Source of the DNA: Actinomycetes bacterium
GTDB taxonomy: Bacteria; Actinomycetota; Aquicultoria; CAJVYJ01
Direction: 5' to 3'
Assembly: GCA_030597945.1 (NCBI GenBank)
Contig: JAUVQW010000014.1
Span: forward strand, 1 to 14,625
Length of the DNA: 14,625 bases
The notes beneath the pieces were generated by a model. It worked only from the letters and a program-made list of their open reading frames with translations. It ran no database searches and was not told where the DNA came from. Both the position numbers and the translations under genes were made by a program. Shown one piece after another: positions 1 through 6,910 of this stretch. Each line of letters opens with the position of its first letter. Within the stretch, counting starts at the first letter, position 1.

Positions 1-1797
1 CGAAAAAGCTTTCTCGTAGGCTGCTGCCGCCTCAAAGGAGCGGGTATTTGTAAGAAAATAAGCATTGGCAAAGTAATAGTCGCCGATTAACATCCTTGTC
101 GTTGTAAATGTGGTTATAAACATTGCAACAATAAGGACCATTGCTATGGGAACAGTGATCGAAAAGGCCGATTCTTGACTCTTCGACCAAGTCTTCTTTA
201 ACTTTGTGCCCCCGATAAGAGCGGCTAGCAATATCCAAAAGAGAGCGCTTGAACCAACGACACTGATCCCCGCCAACAAATAGACAAAGTATCCGATCGC
301 AGCAGCTACGAGAGCCGGATAAGAATAATCAGTCCTTTGCTTGATCGAAGATCTCTTTGCCGGTTGCTGGATAACGATCATCACCGAAAACGCCAGCCAC
401 AGAAAGAAGCTGAAAAACAGATTGGCAAGGAAGTTATCGTTTACGACATTACTGTTTAGAAGCTTGACTACAAAACCAAGGTAGACCACAAACCCGATCA
501 GACCTATTACAATGGCAAAGGTAGTAAAGTCATTTGTGAGATCATGGTCTAGTTCATCGTCAGGGTTATTTCTTGCTGCTCGAAATGCATAGAAAAAGAT
601 GAGAAATATAAATGATAAAAAGAAAAGCGTTGCCGGGATGCCGGCGCCGGCAAGCATCTGGACGACATAATTATGAGCGTTATCAGCAACCGTCCTACCT
701 CCTACCATCTTTACATATTCTAAAGTCTCAAAGTGCTCCGAGGCCATCCTGAAGGTCCCTAGGCCCTGGCCTAGAAGCGGCCGCTCCCCGACCATAGCAA
801 GCCCAGCTTTCCATATCTCTACTCGGCTGCCAACAGTTCCGCTAGATAAGTTAAACGCGCTGGTAATCCGCCCCGTCAAGTTCATCACTTTATTTTCGGG
901 GTTTGACGAGTATACGAGCAATCCCGCCAATAAGACGAGTGAGGCGATTCCGACAATAGCGATCTTCCCCAATTGAGGTTTTAATTTCCTTGCTGTAAGA
1001 ATAAAAAACACGGTAACGCCGATAAGAGCACCGAGCCATCCCCCTCTTGTTGAAGTTGTAAGAAGAGAGCCGCCGACAATAAAAAAGCCGAAGCCAAACA
1101 TTACCGTTTCAAGATTATTACGGGCGCTAAGATAATTTCCAAGAAGGATCGGAAGAGTTAGAGCAAGATAGGCGGCTAAGAGATCCGGGTTTCCGAAACT
1201 GGAAAAGCTGCTTCTCTCCTCGAAGGGTTTCGCCCCCCAATTTAGAGGATCAAGACCCAAATATTGAAGACTGCCATATATGGCGACGACGATCGCCGCT
1301 ACACCGATAAAGCGGGCGAGCCTGGCCAGCTTTTTTCTATCATCGAAGACTTGAAGGGCTATAAAATAGATAACAGCATAGTTTATAAAAGTGAAAATCC
1401 CTTCATACCGCTTAAATTTTCCCTGAAGAGACGAGAATACGTGGATCGAAGTAATTGCTGATATAGACGCTATTACCAGAAAAGATACAAGCAGATAATC
1501 AAGACGGGACCAATTTATCTTTACCTTTTTCGAGGTAAAGACTTTGAGTAACCAGACAAATAACATGATTACTGTCAGATACCTAAATATAGCCATCTTG
1601 ATGATATCAAATTGATCGAAAGTCACTCTGGAGAAAGTAAGAGGGATAAGTACGACAAGCGCGTACATAAGATACTCCAGCCAGAGTTCGATCGGATCTT
1701 TTGTAGCCGCTTTCGTTATCGGAGCGTTAGGAGGGCGTTTTGGGCCGCCCTTGTTTTTCTTTTTATTATTCATTTTACGGTTGCTGTTAGCTACCAA
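1..1797 (-). CDS. O-antigen ligase / polymerase-like membrane protein (Wzy_C type), C-terminus cut by window edge
   Basis: A reading frame without stops runs off the left edge, giving 599 residues here. It is a polytopic inner-membrane protein with a basic N-terminal tail followed by many hydrophobic segments. Signs of the Wzy_C/O-antigen ligase family are FGNPDLLAAYL (about residues 201-211), TSTRGGWLG (248-256), GSRVEIW (323-329) and DNAHN (372-376), whose His lies in the periplasmic loop where the family has conserved residues. The last visible residues (about 575-599) look like the start of a TPR-type helical repeat, common in the large ligase/polymerase subgroup. Members polymerise glycan repeats or transfer them from undecaprenyl-diphosphate to an acceptor; the substrate cannot be told here. 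I chose the TTG directly after the upstream gene's stop because AAGGA lies 9 nt before it. The ATG at 1773 has no Shine-Dalgarno sequence but remains possible. It is co-directional with the sugar transferase upstream and probably in the same operon. Confidence 0.85.
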   Translation of the reverse strand, partial: MVANSNRKMNNKKKNKGGPKRPPNAPITKAATKDPIELWLEYLMYALVVLIPLTFSRVTFDQFDIIKMAIFRYLTVIMLFVWLLKVFTSKKVKINWSRLDYLLVSFLVIASISAITSIHVFSSLQGKFKRYEGIFTFINYAVIYFIALQVFDDRKKLARLARFIGVAAIVVAIYGSLQYLGLDPLNWGAKPFEERSSFSSFGNPDLLAAYLALTLPILLGNYLSARNNLETVMFGFGFFIVGGSLLTTSTRGGWLGALIGVTVFFILTARKLKPQLGKIAIVGIASLVLLAGLLVYSSNPENKVMNLTGRITSAFNLSSGTVGSRVEIWKAGLAMVGERPLLGQGLGTFRMASEHFETLEYVKMVGGRTVADNAHNYVVQMLAGAGIPATLFFLSFIFLIFFYAFRAARNNPDDELDHDLTNDFTTFAIVIGLIGFVVYLGFVVKLLNSNVVNDNFLANLFFSFFLWLAFSVMIVIQQPAKRSSIKQRTDYSYPALVAAAIGYFVYLLAGISVVGSSALFWILLAALIGGTKLKKTWSKSQESAFSITVPIAMVLIVAMFITTFTTTRMLIGDYYFANAYFLTNTRSFEAAAAYEKAFS

Positions 1798-3156
1798 CTA
1801 TCTCGATCCTTGTGCCGTCAACACTACCTTGACAGTATTAAATAATATTTTCAAATCCAAAAAAAATGATTGATGATAAATATATATAAGATCATATTTA
1901 AGTTTGTTCGCCGCGGTCGTCGCGTAAGAACCATTTACCTGAGCCAGGCCGGTAAGGCCGGGCTTTATTCTAAAACGTTCAACATATCCGGGTATCTCCT
2001 CTTTGAACTGATCCACAAAAAATGGTCTCTCCGGTCTCGGCCCTACAAAACTCATGTGGCCCTCTAATATATTTACGAGCTGAGGAAGTTCATCCAAACG
2101 AAACCTTCTTAAATGGTTTCCTATCCTAGTTATCCGCTTATCGTCCTCAATTGCAAGGATCGGACCAGTCTTTGCCTCAGCATTGGCGATCATCGTTCTA
2201 AATTTATACTGATAATATACTTTCTCTCTCCTGCCGACCCGTTTCTGTTTAAATATGACGGGGCCTGAAGATGTCAATTTAACCAGTATTGCTACCGAAA
2301 GCAATAGAGGAGTTGTGATAATAAGAAGAAGCACAGCCCCTATTCTGTCTATCAAAGATTTAGTAAGCGACTCCCAACCGGGGACCGGTTCCTTTGTAAG
2401 CTCGATAAGAGGTATGTCGCTTAGGAGATTATGATCGACCGTACCAATAAATATCTCGTAAAGATCAGGGACGATCTCGATTTTTACTCCTGCCGAATGA
2501 GTCCTTGGAAGCTCTTCAAGAAGCTCTCGCTGTTTTATCGGTGTCGTCACTATCACCCTGTCGGCCTGTTGCTTTTGGATAATGTCGATAAGATCACTCG
2601 CGAGCCCGACAACAGGAACACCATCGATAGCTATTGTAGGCTTAAGCTTACTGCTAACTATTCCTACTATTTCATAGCCCCACTTTTTTCTAGCTTTTAA
2701 CTCTTTTATTACCTGCTTGCTTAGCTCACCTGTACCGACGACAAGGATCCTTTGCGTCGGCCAATCTATGAGAAGTATCTTAGCGCTAACCAAGCGCCAA
2801 CCGGTCAGGAAGACGATTAACAATAACCAAGATATTAGAAAAACCGACCTAGGGTAGGAGAAAAAACCCACAAAAAAGGTGAGCGTAACCGTTGCCAGAG
2901 TGCCCAGCGTCGCCGCCTTCACCACCGATCCGAAAATTGAGGCCGCTCCTTCCGTCCTCTCGGGCAAGTAGATATCGTATATAAAAAGAGCGGCGATCTG
3001 AATTATGGTGATGAATACTGCCAGGTTTGTGTAAGCTTGAAAATTAAATTCGGGGATAATTCCTTGAAAACGGATTACAAACGCAAGAACAATGGATACA
3101 TTTATAAAAAAGACATCGAGTAAAACCGAAATGAATTGCCATGTTTTTTTAGACAA
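1798..3156 (-). CDS. polyprenyl-phosphate sugar-1-phosphate transferase (exopolysaccharide initiating enzyme, WcaJ/PssY-like)
   Basis: 452 residues, normal for the long form of this family. It transfers a sugar-1-phosphate from a nucleotide sugar to undecaprenyl phosphate, the first membrane step of capsule, exopolysaccharide or O-antigen synthesis. Four N-terminal membrane helices (about 8-28, 43-63, 80-99, 104-125) are followed by a Rossmann-like CoA-binding_3 domain (VVGTGELSKQ, 139-148). The catalytic bacterial sugar transferase domain has a re-entrant hydrophobic helix (about 270-293), KFRTM (318-322), RLDELPQL with the Asp-Glu pair (353-360), GPRPE (372-376) and KPGLTGLAQVNG (398-409). 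The start is TTG, supported by AGGGG eight bases upstream; an ATG just downstream is out of frame. The promoter candidate lies at 3213-3241. The donor sugar cannot be read from sequence. The downstream polymerase-like gene begins right after the TAG stop and in the same frame. Confidence 0.93.
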   Translation of the reverse strand: MSKKTWQFISVLLDVFFINVSIVLAFVIRFQGIIPEFNFQAYTNLAVFITIIQIAALFIYDIYLPERTEGAASIFGSVVKAATLGTLATVTLTFFVGFFSYPRSVFLISWLLLIVFLTGWRLVSAKILLIDWPTQRILVVGTGELSKQVIKELKARKKWGYEIVGIVSSKLKPTIAIDGVPVVGLASDLIDIIQKQQADRVIVTTPIKQRELLEELPRTHSAGVKIEIVPDLYEIFIGTVDHNLLSDIPLIELTKEPVPGWESLTKSLIDRIGAVLLLIITTPLLLSVAILVKLTSSGPVIFKQKRVGRREKVYYQYKFRTMIANAEAKTGPILAIEDDKRITRIGNHLRRFRLDELPQLVNILEGHMSFVGPRPERPFFVDQFKEEIPGYVERFRIKPGLTGLAQVNGSYATTAANKLKYDLIYIYHQSFFLDLKILFNTVKVVLTAQGSR

Positions 3157-3212
3157 ATTATAGAACCCCTATTAAAATTTTTTATACCTAAATCACCGTA
3201 TTTAGCAGCATT

Positions 3213-3241
3213 ATCATAGGGCTTTTTTGGAATAAAATCAA
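3213..3241 (-). promoter_or_regulatory. sigma70-type promoter for the polysaccharide genes
   Basis: On the minus strand, TTGATT (3241-3236) and TATGAT (3218-3213) are separated by exactly 17 bp. This would start transcription near 3206 and leave a leader of about 50 nt before the TTG start at 3156. The rest of the gap up to 3399 shows no gene, and no convincing terminator follows the upstream gene. Confidence 0.55.
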
Positions 3242-3399
3242 TTCAACAGACTAGAGATAAAGCTAAGGGTTAGAGTTATTGCCAGAAACAGTGGTGTCTC
3301 TTCTGATAGTTGCGGATTGCCGCTAAGAAATCTGTACCTCTAAGCTCTGGTAAAAAAGGTAGCAGAAGTAGTGTTCGCTATCGGCACTCCCAAAGCATT

Positions 3400-4113
3400 C
3401 TACGCGAAGACGTGGGTGCCTTGATCTTGCTTATCGCTTTCTCCGCTCTCCCACCGTGAGAGTTTAAGGACTGAAAGGATCTCATGGACATCCTCGCCTA
3501 CCGGCCTACTTTTCTTTCCTTGAGAATAGCGCTCTAACTTGGTTACCTCACCTATTAACTCTTGTTCGGAAACGATCTTGGTGTTACCGTCATTATCACC
3601 TTCGCCCACCAACCAGCCGACGACCCGATATTCTCTCGTCAGATTCCTCTTTAAATATTCAAAAACGACCTTCTCTTCCAACCTGATGTTAGTGCCCTCT
3701 TTGTCTATGGAGATCGGTTTAAAAAGAAAGATCCTCTTTGGTCCCATGACAAGATAATCTACTTCGGCACGATCAGTCTCACTATCTTTTATTGATACCG
3801 GTTCTGTAAGTTTTAACTCTAATCCAGTTAATACGTGATAGCCCTCAGGAAGATCTGCTAATCTCTCTAACAATGAATCACTCAGATTTGTTTTGGAATC
3901 TTTTTCTTTTTTAACCTTACGTTTCTTCTTTTTCTCTTTTCTCTCATCAATCCTTGCAAATATTTGGACTTCTTCACCGAGCTGGACTTCCCTCTGGGAA
4001 ACAACAGTTTTGGATGAAAAAAGAGTCGAGGCGGCAATGAACACGGCTAGTACACCGCTAAGGATAGCTGCAGCTAAAATTATATACATAAGAACAGCGG
4101 TAAATATCATCAT
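3400..4113 (-). CDS. membrane-anchored protein with possible NERD-like domain, function unknown
   Basis: 237 residues. One N-terminal hydrophobic segment (about 5-30) looks like a signal anchor. A very basic stretch (about 57-72, mostly Lys/Arg/Glu) follows, which suggests the rest may sit in the cytoplasm next to the membrane. Residues about 80-190 resemble the NERD (nuclease-related) fold: a helix with LLERLADLP, then AEVDYLVMGPKRIFLFKP (116-133), similar in rhythm to the family core that has an Asp and then a Glu-x-Lys. Here the Asp (119) is present, but FLFKP stands where Glu-x-Lys is expected, so if related it may be catalytically dead. The assignment is pattern recognition only. The start is a double ATG (4113 and 4110) without a clear Shine-Dalgarno sequence. 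It is divergent from the radical SAM gene, with 113 bp between them. Confidence 0.65.
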   Translation of the reverse strand: MMIFTAVLMYIILAAAILSGVLAVFIAASTLFSSKTVVSQREVQLGEEVQIFARIDERKEKKKKRKVKKEKDSKTNLSDSLLERLADLPEGYHVLTGLELKLTEPVSIKDSETDRAEVDYLVMGPKRIFLFKPISIDKEGTNIRLEEKVVFEYLKRNLTREYRVVGWLVGEGDNDGNTKIVSEQELIGEVTKLERYSQGKKSRPVGEDVHEILSVLKLSRWESGESDKQDQGTHVFA

Positions 4114-4162
4114 AATAATCTATCAATCGGATTTAACTAATATAAACTTTAATCGTTTTAAT

Positions 4163-4174
4163 ATGATATATCAT
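4163..4174. promoter_or_regulatory. 12-bp perfect palindrome in a divergent intergenic region
   Basis: ATGATATATCAT is its own reverse complement and lies between the divergent genes starting at 4113 (minus) and 4227 (plus). It could be an operator for either gene or a chance product of AT-rich promoter DNA; each half also resembles a -10 box (TATCAT). Confidence 0.3.
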
Positions 4175-4189
4175 TTTTTTTAAGTATCC

Positions 4190-4218
4190 TAGCCACAGAG
4201 GCCTTACCTATCTATAAT
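4190..4218 (+). promoter_or_regulatory. promoter giving a leaderless or nearly leaderless mRNA
   Basis: A consensus -10 box TATAAT (4213-4218) lies 17 bp after TAGCCA (4190-4195, four of six matches to TTGACA). Only eight bases separate the -10 box from the ATG at 4227, so transcription would begin at or within about two bases of the start codon. No Shine-Dalgarno sequence exists in that space, consistent with leaderless translation. Confidence 0.55.
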
Positions 4219-4226
4219 ACATATTC

Positions 4227-5324
4227 ATGAATGAAAATTTTTCAGAGATCGAAGTAGAAAATATCATCACTACCCATAAATATGTTGACGGTGGATGGTG
4301 TTGGACAAAATATAATGCCGGCCCTTATCGGGGCTGCTCTTATGATTGCGCATACTGCTACAATATCAGCGCCAACGACGGTAGTGAGGTGGCGATAAAA
4401 AAGGATGCTCAATCAAAATTCTCTGTCGAGCTGGATAGTTTGGAAAAAGACGTCATAACAATTGGAGACTATCAGCCCATAGAAGTTGACCTGGAAGAGA
4501 TAAGGGCAATGCTAGAAATAGCTGAAAAGAAGGATTTTCCTATTCACATCAACGAGAAATCCCCGCTTGTGGTTAGAGACCTGGACATCATAAAAAAGAT
4601 AAGCGATAACTCATGGGCCGCCGTCTCGATGTCAATTACCAATTCTACAAAACATCCCAAGACCGGCGATGATCTTAAGTTATTTGAAAAAGATACTCCC
4701 ACAGCAGGAGAACGGTTTCAGGCGATGCGAGAGATCGCAAATAAAGGTATCCTTACCGGTACTTGCTGTGTTCCTCTAATACCTTACATAGGAGACGATC
4801 ATGAAAATATCGAAGACATGATCGAGGAAACTAAGGAGGCCGGCGGTAGCTACTTTATATTGGGCAGCCTAGTAATCCCCGAGCCCTTTGATATGCTTTT
4901 TTGGGATGTGGCTGAAAGAAGTTTTCCTGAAAAATTGGAAAGTTTACGTGAACTTTTTGATCCGGCAAATACCGAGAAGTTCAGATCCTACTTTGGTGAA
5001 CTTGATAGAGTTACCTCAGAACTATGCGCTAAATACGGACTCTTAGACCATATTCCAAGACCAGTGGATCATTACAGCGAAAGCCTTAAAGACAATAAGA
5101 GATTAGCGGAGACTTTTTTCCTAAAAGCTAGGTTTGCCAAAGCTGAAAATGTCTCTATGGAAAAAGAATTCTCATATATGGCGCTCGGCTGGCTCTTAGA
5201 AGACATTCCGTTTAGTATCGTCGACTCTTATAATGCAAGTGGGAAAAAGGCGCTCTTAGAACTCGGCCTCGATGATGATTTCGCCGCGGAAACAGAACAA
5301 GAGATAGAAAAACTAAAAAGTTGA
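4227..5324 (+). CDS. radical SAM protein of the spore photolyase-like group (COG1533 / Rv2578c-like)
   Basis: 365 residues. PYRGCSYDCAYCYN (33-46) carries the radical SAM motif CxxxCxxC with Cys37, Cys41 and Cys44, the ligands of a [4Fe-4S] cluster that cleaves S-adenosylmethionine. The surrounding N-x-GPYRGC...CYCYN pattern is typical of the SPL-like COG1533 group, most members of which have no established substrate. INEKSPLVVRDLDII (108-122) matches the conserved strand where this group has a TKS/NKS-like motif. Further downstream, CCVPLIPYIGDD (180-191) matches the conserved PxIPxxND-like segment. The usual group length is about 300-360 residues. There is no evidence that it repairs spore photoproduct. 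The start is the first ATG, placed by the near-overlapping promoter. It converges on the aquaporin gene with 17 bp between stop codons and no visible terminator. Confidence 0.88.
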   Translation: MNENFSEIEVENIITTHKYVDGGWCWTKYNAGPYRGCSYDCAYCYNISANDGSEVAIKKDAQSKFSVELDSLEKDVITIGDYQPIEVDLEEIRAMLEIAEKKDFPIHINEKSPLVVRDLDIIKKISDNSWAAVSMSITNSTKHPKTGDDLKLFEKDTPTAGERFQAMREIANKGILTGTCCVPLIPYIGDDHENIEDMIEETKEAGGSYFILGSLVIPEPFDMLFWDVAERSFPEKLESLRELFDPANTEKFRSYFGELDRVTSELCAKYGLLDHIPRPVDHYSESLKDNKRLAETFFLKARFAKAENVSMEKEFSYMALGWLLEDIPFSIVDSYNASGKKALLELGLDDDFAAETEQEIEKLKS

Positions 5325-5341
5325 TCGCCTTCTCCCATCCC

Positions 5342-6022
5342 TTATTTTTTGGGTTCAACAACACCTTTAAAATTGTCGGTCTCTAATTGGTAGAAGAGAG
5401 CGCCGGCGATAGCCCCGATAGACGGGGCGAGTAGATATATCCAAACGTCCTTTAGATCACCTGTTACTAATGCGGGAGCGAATGATCTTGCCGGATTTAT
5501 TGAAGCCCCGGAGATCGGGCCCGCAAATATCGCGCCCAAAGCGATAGTGCCTCCGATCGCGATCGCCGCCATACCCCCTACTTCTTTAGTTCCGGTGGCA
5601 ACAGCCATTATGACTACCATTAGAAAGATACCGAGAATGATCTCAAGAATAAATGATGTCGTAATACTTGTTCTTGGAATTGTAGCCCCAAGGCTAGCAG
5701 TGTTGCCAAATAAAAGCCTGACTAGAAGTGACGCTGTGATCGCCCCGCCAAACTGTGAAATCCAATATAAGGGGACTTGAGATGCGGGAAAATGCCGTGA
5801 AATAGCGAATCCGAGGGTCACCGCCGGATTGATATGCGCTCCGGAGATATCACCTAGACTGTAGACCATTACCATGACCACCAGACCAAAAGCGGCCGCG
5901 ATACCAAGGTTACCGACACCACCATTCGTGACGTCATCTACGACGATCGCTCCAGTTCCCGCAAATACAAGGGCGAACGTACCAAAATACTCAGCAATAT
6001 ATTTACGCCATTCTAAATCCAC
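5342..6022 (-). CDS. MIP-family channel (aquaporin / aquaglyceroporin-like)
   Basis: 226 residues with six membrane helices and two half-helices, an integral inner-membrane channel for water or small neutral solutes. Both signature loops are intact: GAHINPAV (61-68, NPA at 65-67) and GASINPARS (172-180, NPA at 176-178), the second followed by the selectivity-filter Arg179. Aligned by eye with E. coli AqpZ, the filter appears to be Phe45, Ala164, Ala173 and Arg179. The AqpZ-type His is missing, which suggests a wider pore than a strict water channel; this alignment is my inference. The start is GTG at 6022, directly after an in-frame TGA; GGG lies about 12 nt upstream. A TATATT at 6034-6029 sits only six bases before the GTG. 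The substrate is unknown. Confidence 0.9.
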   Translation of the reverse strand: MDLEWRKYIAEYFGTFALVFAGTGAIVVDDVTNGGVGNLGIAAAFGLVVMVMVYSLGDISGAHINPAVTLGFAISRHFPASQVPLYWISQFGGAITASLLVRLLFGNTASLGATIPRTSITTSFILEIILGIFLMVVIMAVATGTKEVGGMAAIAIGGTIALGAIFAGPISGASINPARSFAPALVTGDLKDVWIYLLAPSIGAIAGALFYQLETDNFKGVVEPKK

Positions 6023-6028
6023 TCACCC

Positions 6029-6034
6029 AATATA
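6029..6034 (-). promoter_or_regulatory. possible -10 box abutting the aquaporin start codon
   Basis: TATATT on the minus strand lies six bases before the GTG at 6022, which would place the transcription start at the start codon. The -35 position (TTCCCG, 6057-6052) is a poor match, so this is a weak second leaderless candidate. Confidence 0.25.
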
Positions 6035-6093
6035 CCCAAAATTTAGGCAAGCGGGAAGAGATAAGTCAGAGAGCAGATTTGAAGGAGTCAGAC

Positions 6094-6126
6094 GTAAGGC
6101 GTTAGGTGTAAGCACGTAAGGAGTAG
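6094..6126. repeat. degenerate 7-bp tandem repeat, consensus near GTAAGGY
   Basis: Successive units read GTAAGGC, GTTAGGT, GTAAGCAC, GTAAGGA and a partial GTAG. A further GTAAGGA occurs at 6185-6191. This type of short intergenic repeat (CCTTACG on the other strand) is not part of any visible gene. Confidence 0.6.
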
Positions 6127-6370
6127 AAAAGCAGAGAAAATAGAAGGTAGATTTGAAGATATCAATCATCGAAAAGCGTGAGATGTAAGGAGAGGAGCGT
6201 ACATCTCGTAAGTGACACAAGAAGCATCGCCGCTTGACATAGCAAATACCTGCGCAGATCTAAGCCCTGTTCAAACAACAAGACAAAAGGATTTAGCGTA
6301 GATACAAATACGGCAAAAGTTTTTAGGGGAGCTATCGCGTTGGTATGTGACCCGATAAAAACTTGCAGAC

Positions 6371-6393
6371 TTACGCAGTAGATGCCTGCGTAA
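6371..6393 (-). terminator. hairpin terminator candidate after ssrA
   Basis: TTACGCAG and CTGCGTAA form a perfect 8-bp stem around a 7-nt loop, starting 12 nt after the tmRNA 3' end. A run of five T follows on the minus strand about ten bases beyond the stem rather than directly after it, so efficiency as an intrinsic terminator is uncertain. Confidence 0.5.
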
Positions 6394-6404
6394 AATCGTT
6401 CTTG

Positions 6405-6753
6405 TGGTGGAGGCGTCGGGAATCGAACCCGAGTCCAGAAGCATCCCAATAAGGCATCTACGAGCGTATCCCGTGTACTATCTTACCCAACAAGGACCCG
6501 CGGGCAGGTCGATGAGTGGGCCAGCCTGTTACTTTCCCCTACGGCTTACAGGCTTGGGCCGCAAAGTAGTCCGCTAGCGGCGCCGGATCTGATGGCGCGG
6601 ACAAACATCAGTCGACGTAGCCGCTCTAATTAGGCGGCTAGTGCTACAGGTTCTTCAGCGTTTAATTGAACGCCCGGAAAGTTTAACGAGGTTACCGGAG
6701 CTCGGCTCGCTTCCTTATTGAAGACTAACTCCTGTCGAAGCCTTTACGCCCCC
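6405..6753 (-). ncRNA. ssrA: transfer-messenger RNA (tmRNA)
   Basis: 349 nt, the usual length for a one-piece tmRNA. The 5' end begins GGGGGCG and continues with the typical AAGGCTTCGACAGG. It pairs over seven base pairs (one G-U) with CGCCTCC, followed by discriminator A and an encoded CCA at 6407-6405. The T-arm is clear: TCGGG, loop TTCGATT, CCCGA (6432-6416). The tag frame runs 6659-6630. Its stop codon lies in the loop of a helix with arms TAGCCGC and GCGGCTA, the expected helix 5. Charged with alanine and bound by SmpB, it rescues stalled ribosomes and tags the nascent protein for proteolysis. smpB lies 157 bp upstream on the same strand. A TAAAAT at 6788-6783 could be its -10 box, but I see no good -35 element. 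The exact 5' end assumes standard RNase P processing. Confidence 0.96.
6630..6659 (-). other. tmRNA tag reading frame, encoded peptide AEEPVALAA
   Basis: The resume codon GCT (6659-6657) is preceded by TTAAAC, and nine codons read A-E-E-P-V-A-L-A-A before TAA (6632-6630). The ALAA ending is the universal degradation signal recognised by ClpXP-type proteases. The tag is close to the Thermotoga maritima tag ANEPVALAA as I remember it. Confidence 0.9.
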
Positions 6754-6910
6754 AGGAACGCCATTGAAAACGCGCATCCGCGATTTTATCCTCCATCCTG
6801 GCTGGTTACGTATTTACACTTACGCGCCCTTGCCAAAACGTTCGTCTGCCTTGCATCCGACACTTTCGATCATACTCTGTCGTTAGGGAACAGAAAAACT
6901 TGAACAACCC

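Larger units (their letters stand above)
6023..6370. other. gene-free stretch with degenerate repeats
   Basis: I see no credible gene in this stretch between ssrA and the aquaporin gene. Open frames across it are short, low in complexity and run into the tmRNA. It contains heptamer repeats at 6094-6126, a 10-mer AGATTTGAAG repeated at 6075 and 6149, and an 8-bp inverted repeat with arms GAGATGTA (6180-6187) and TACATCTC (6200-6207). No tRNA cloverleaf was found. Confidence 0.6.

Noticed and set aside
4227..5324. Spore photoproduct lyase
   Set aside because: Only the general CxxxCxxC core and group features are shared, and there is no evidence for DNA photoproduct repair.
6023..6220. Minus-strand open frame of 65 codons
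   Set aside because: It translates the heptamer repeat tract, giving low-complexity sequence, and lacks a ribosome binding site.
6162..6449. Minus-strand open frame of 95 codons running into the tmRNA
   Set aside because: It overlaps the 3' end of ssrA, including the T-arm, and crosses the terminator hairpin; the composition is not protein-like.
6405..6450. Apparent tRNA 3' end with T-arm and CCA
   Set aside because: It is the tRNA-like domain of tmRNA; the matching acceptor strand lies about 350 nt away at 6753.
6718..6903. Plus-strand open frame of 61 codons
   Set aside because: It is antisense to the 5' end of tmRNA and its promoter region.
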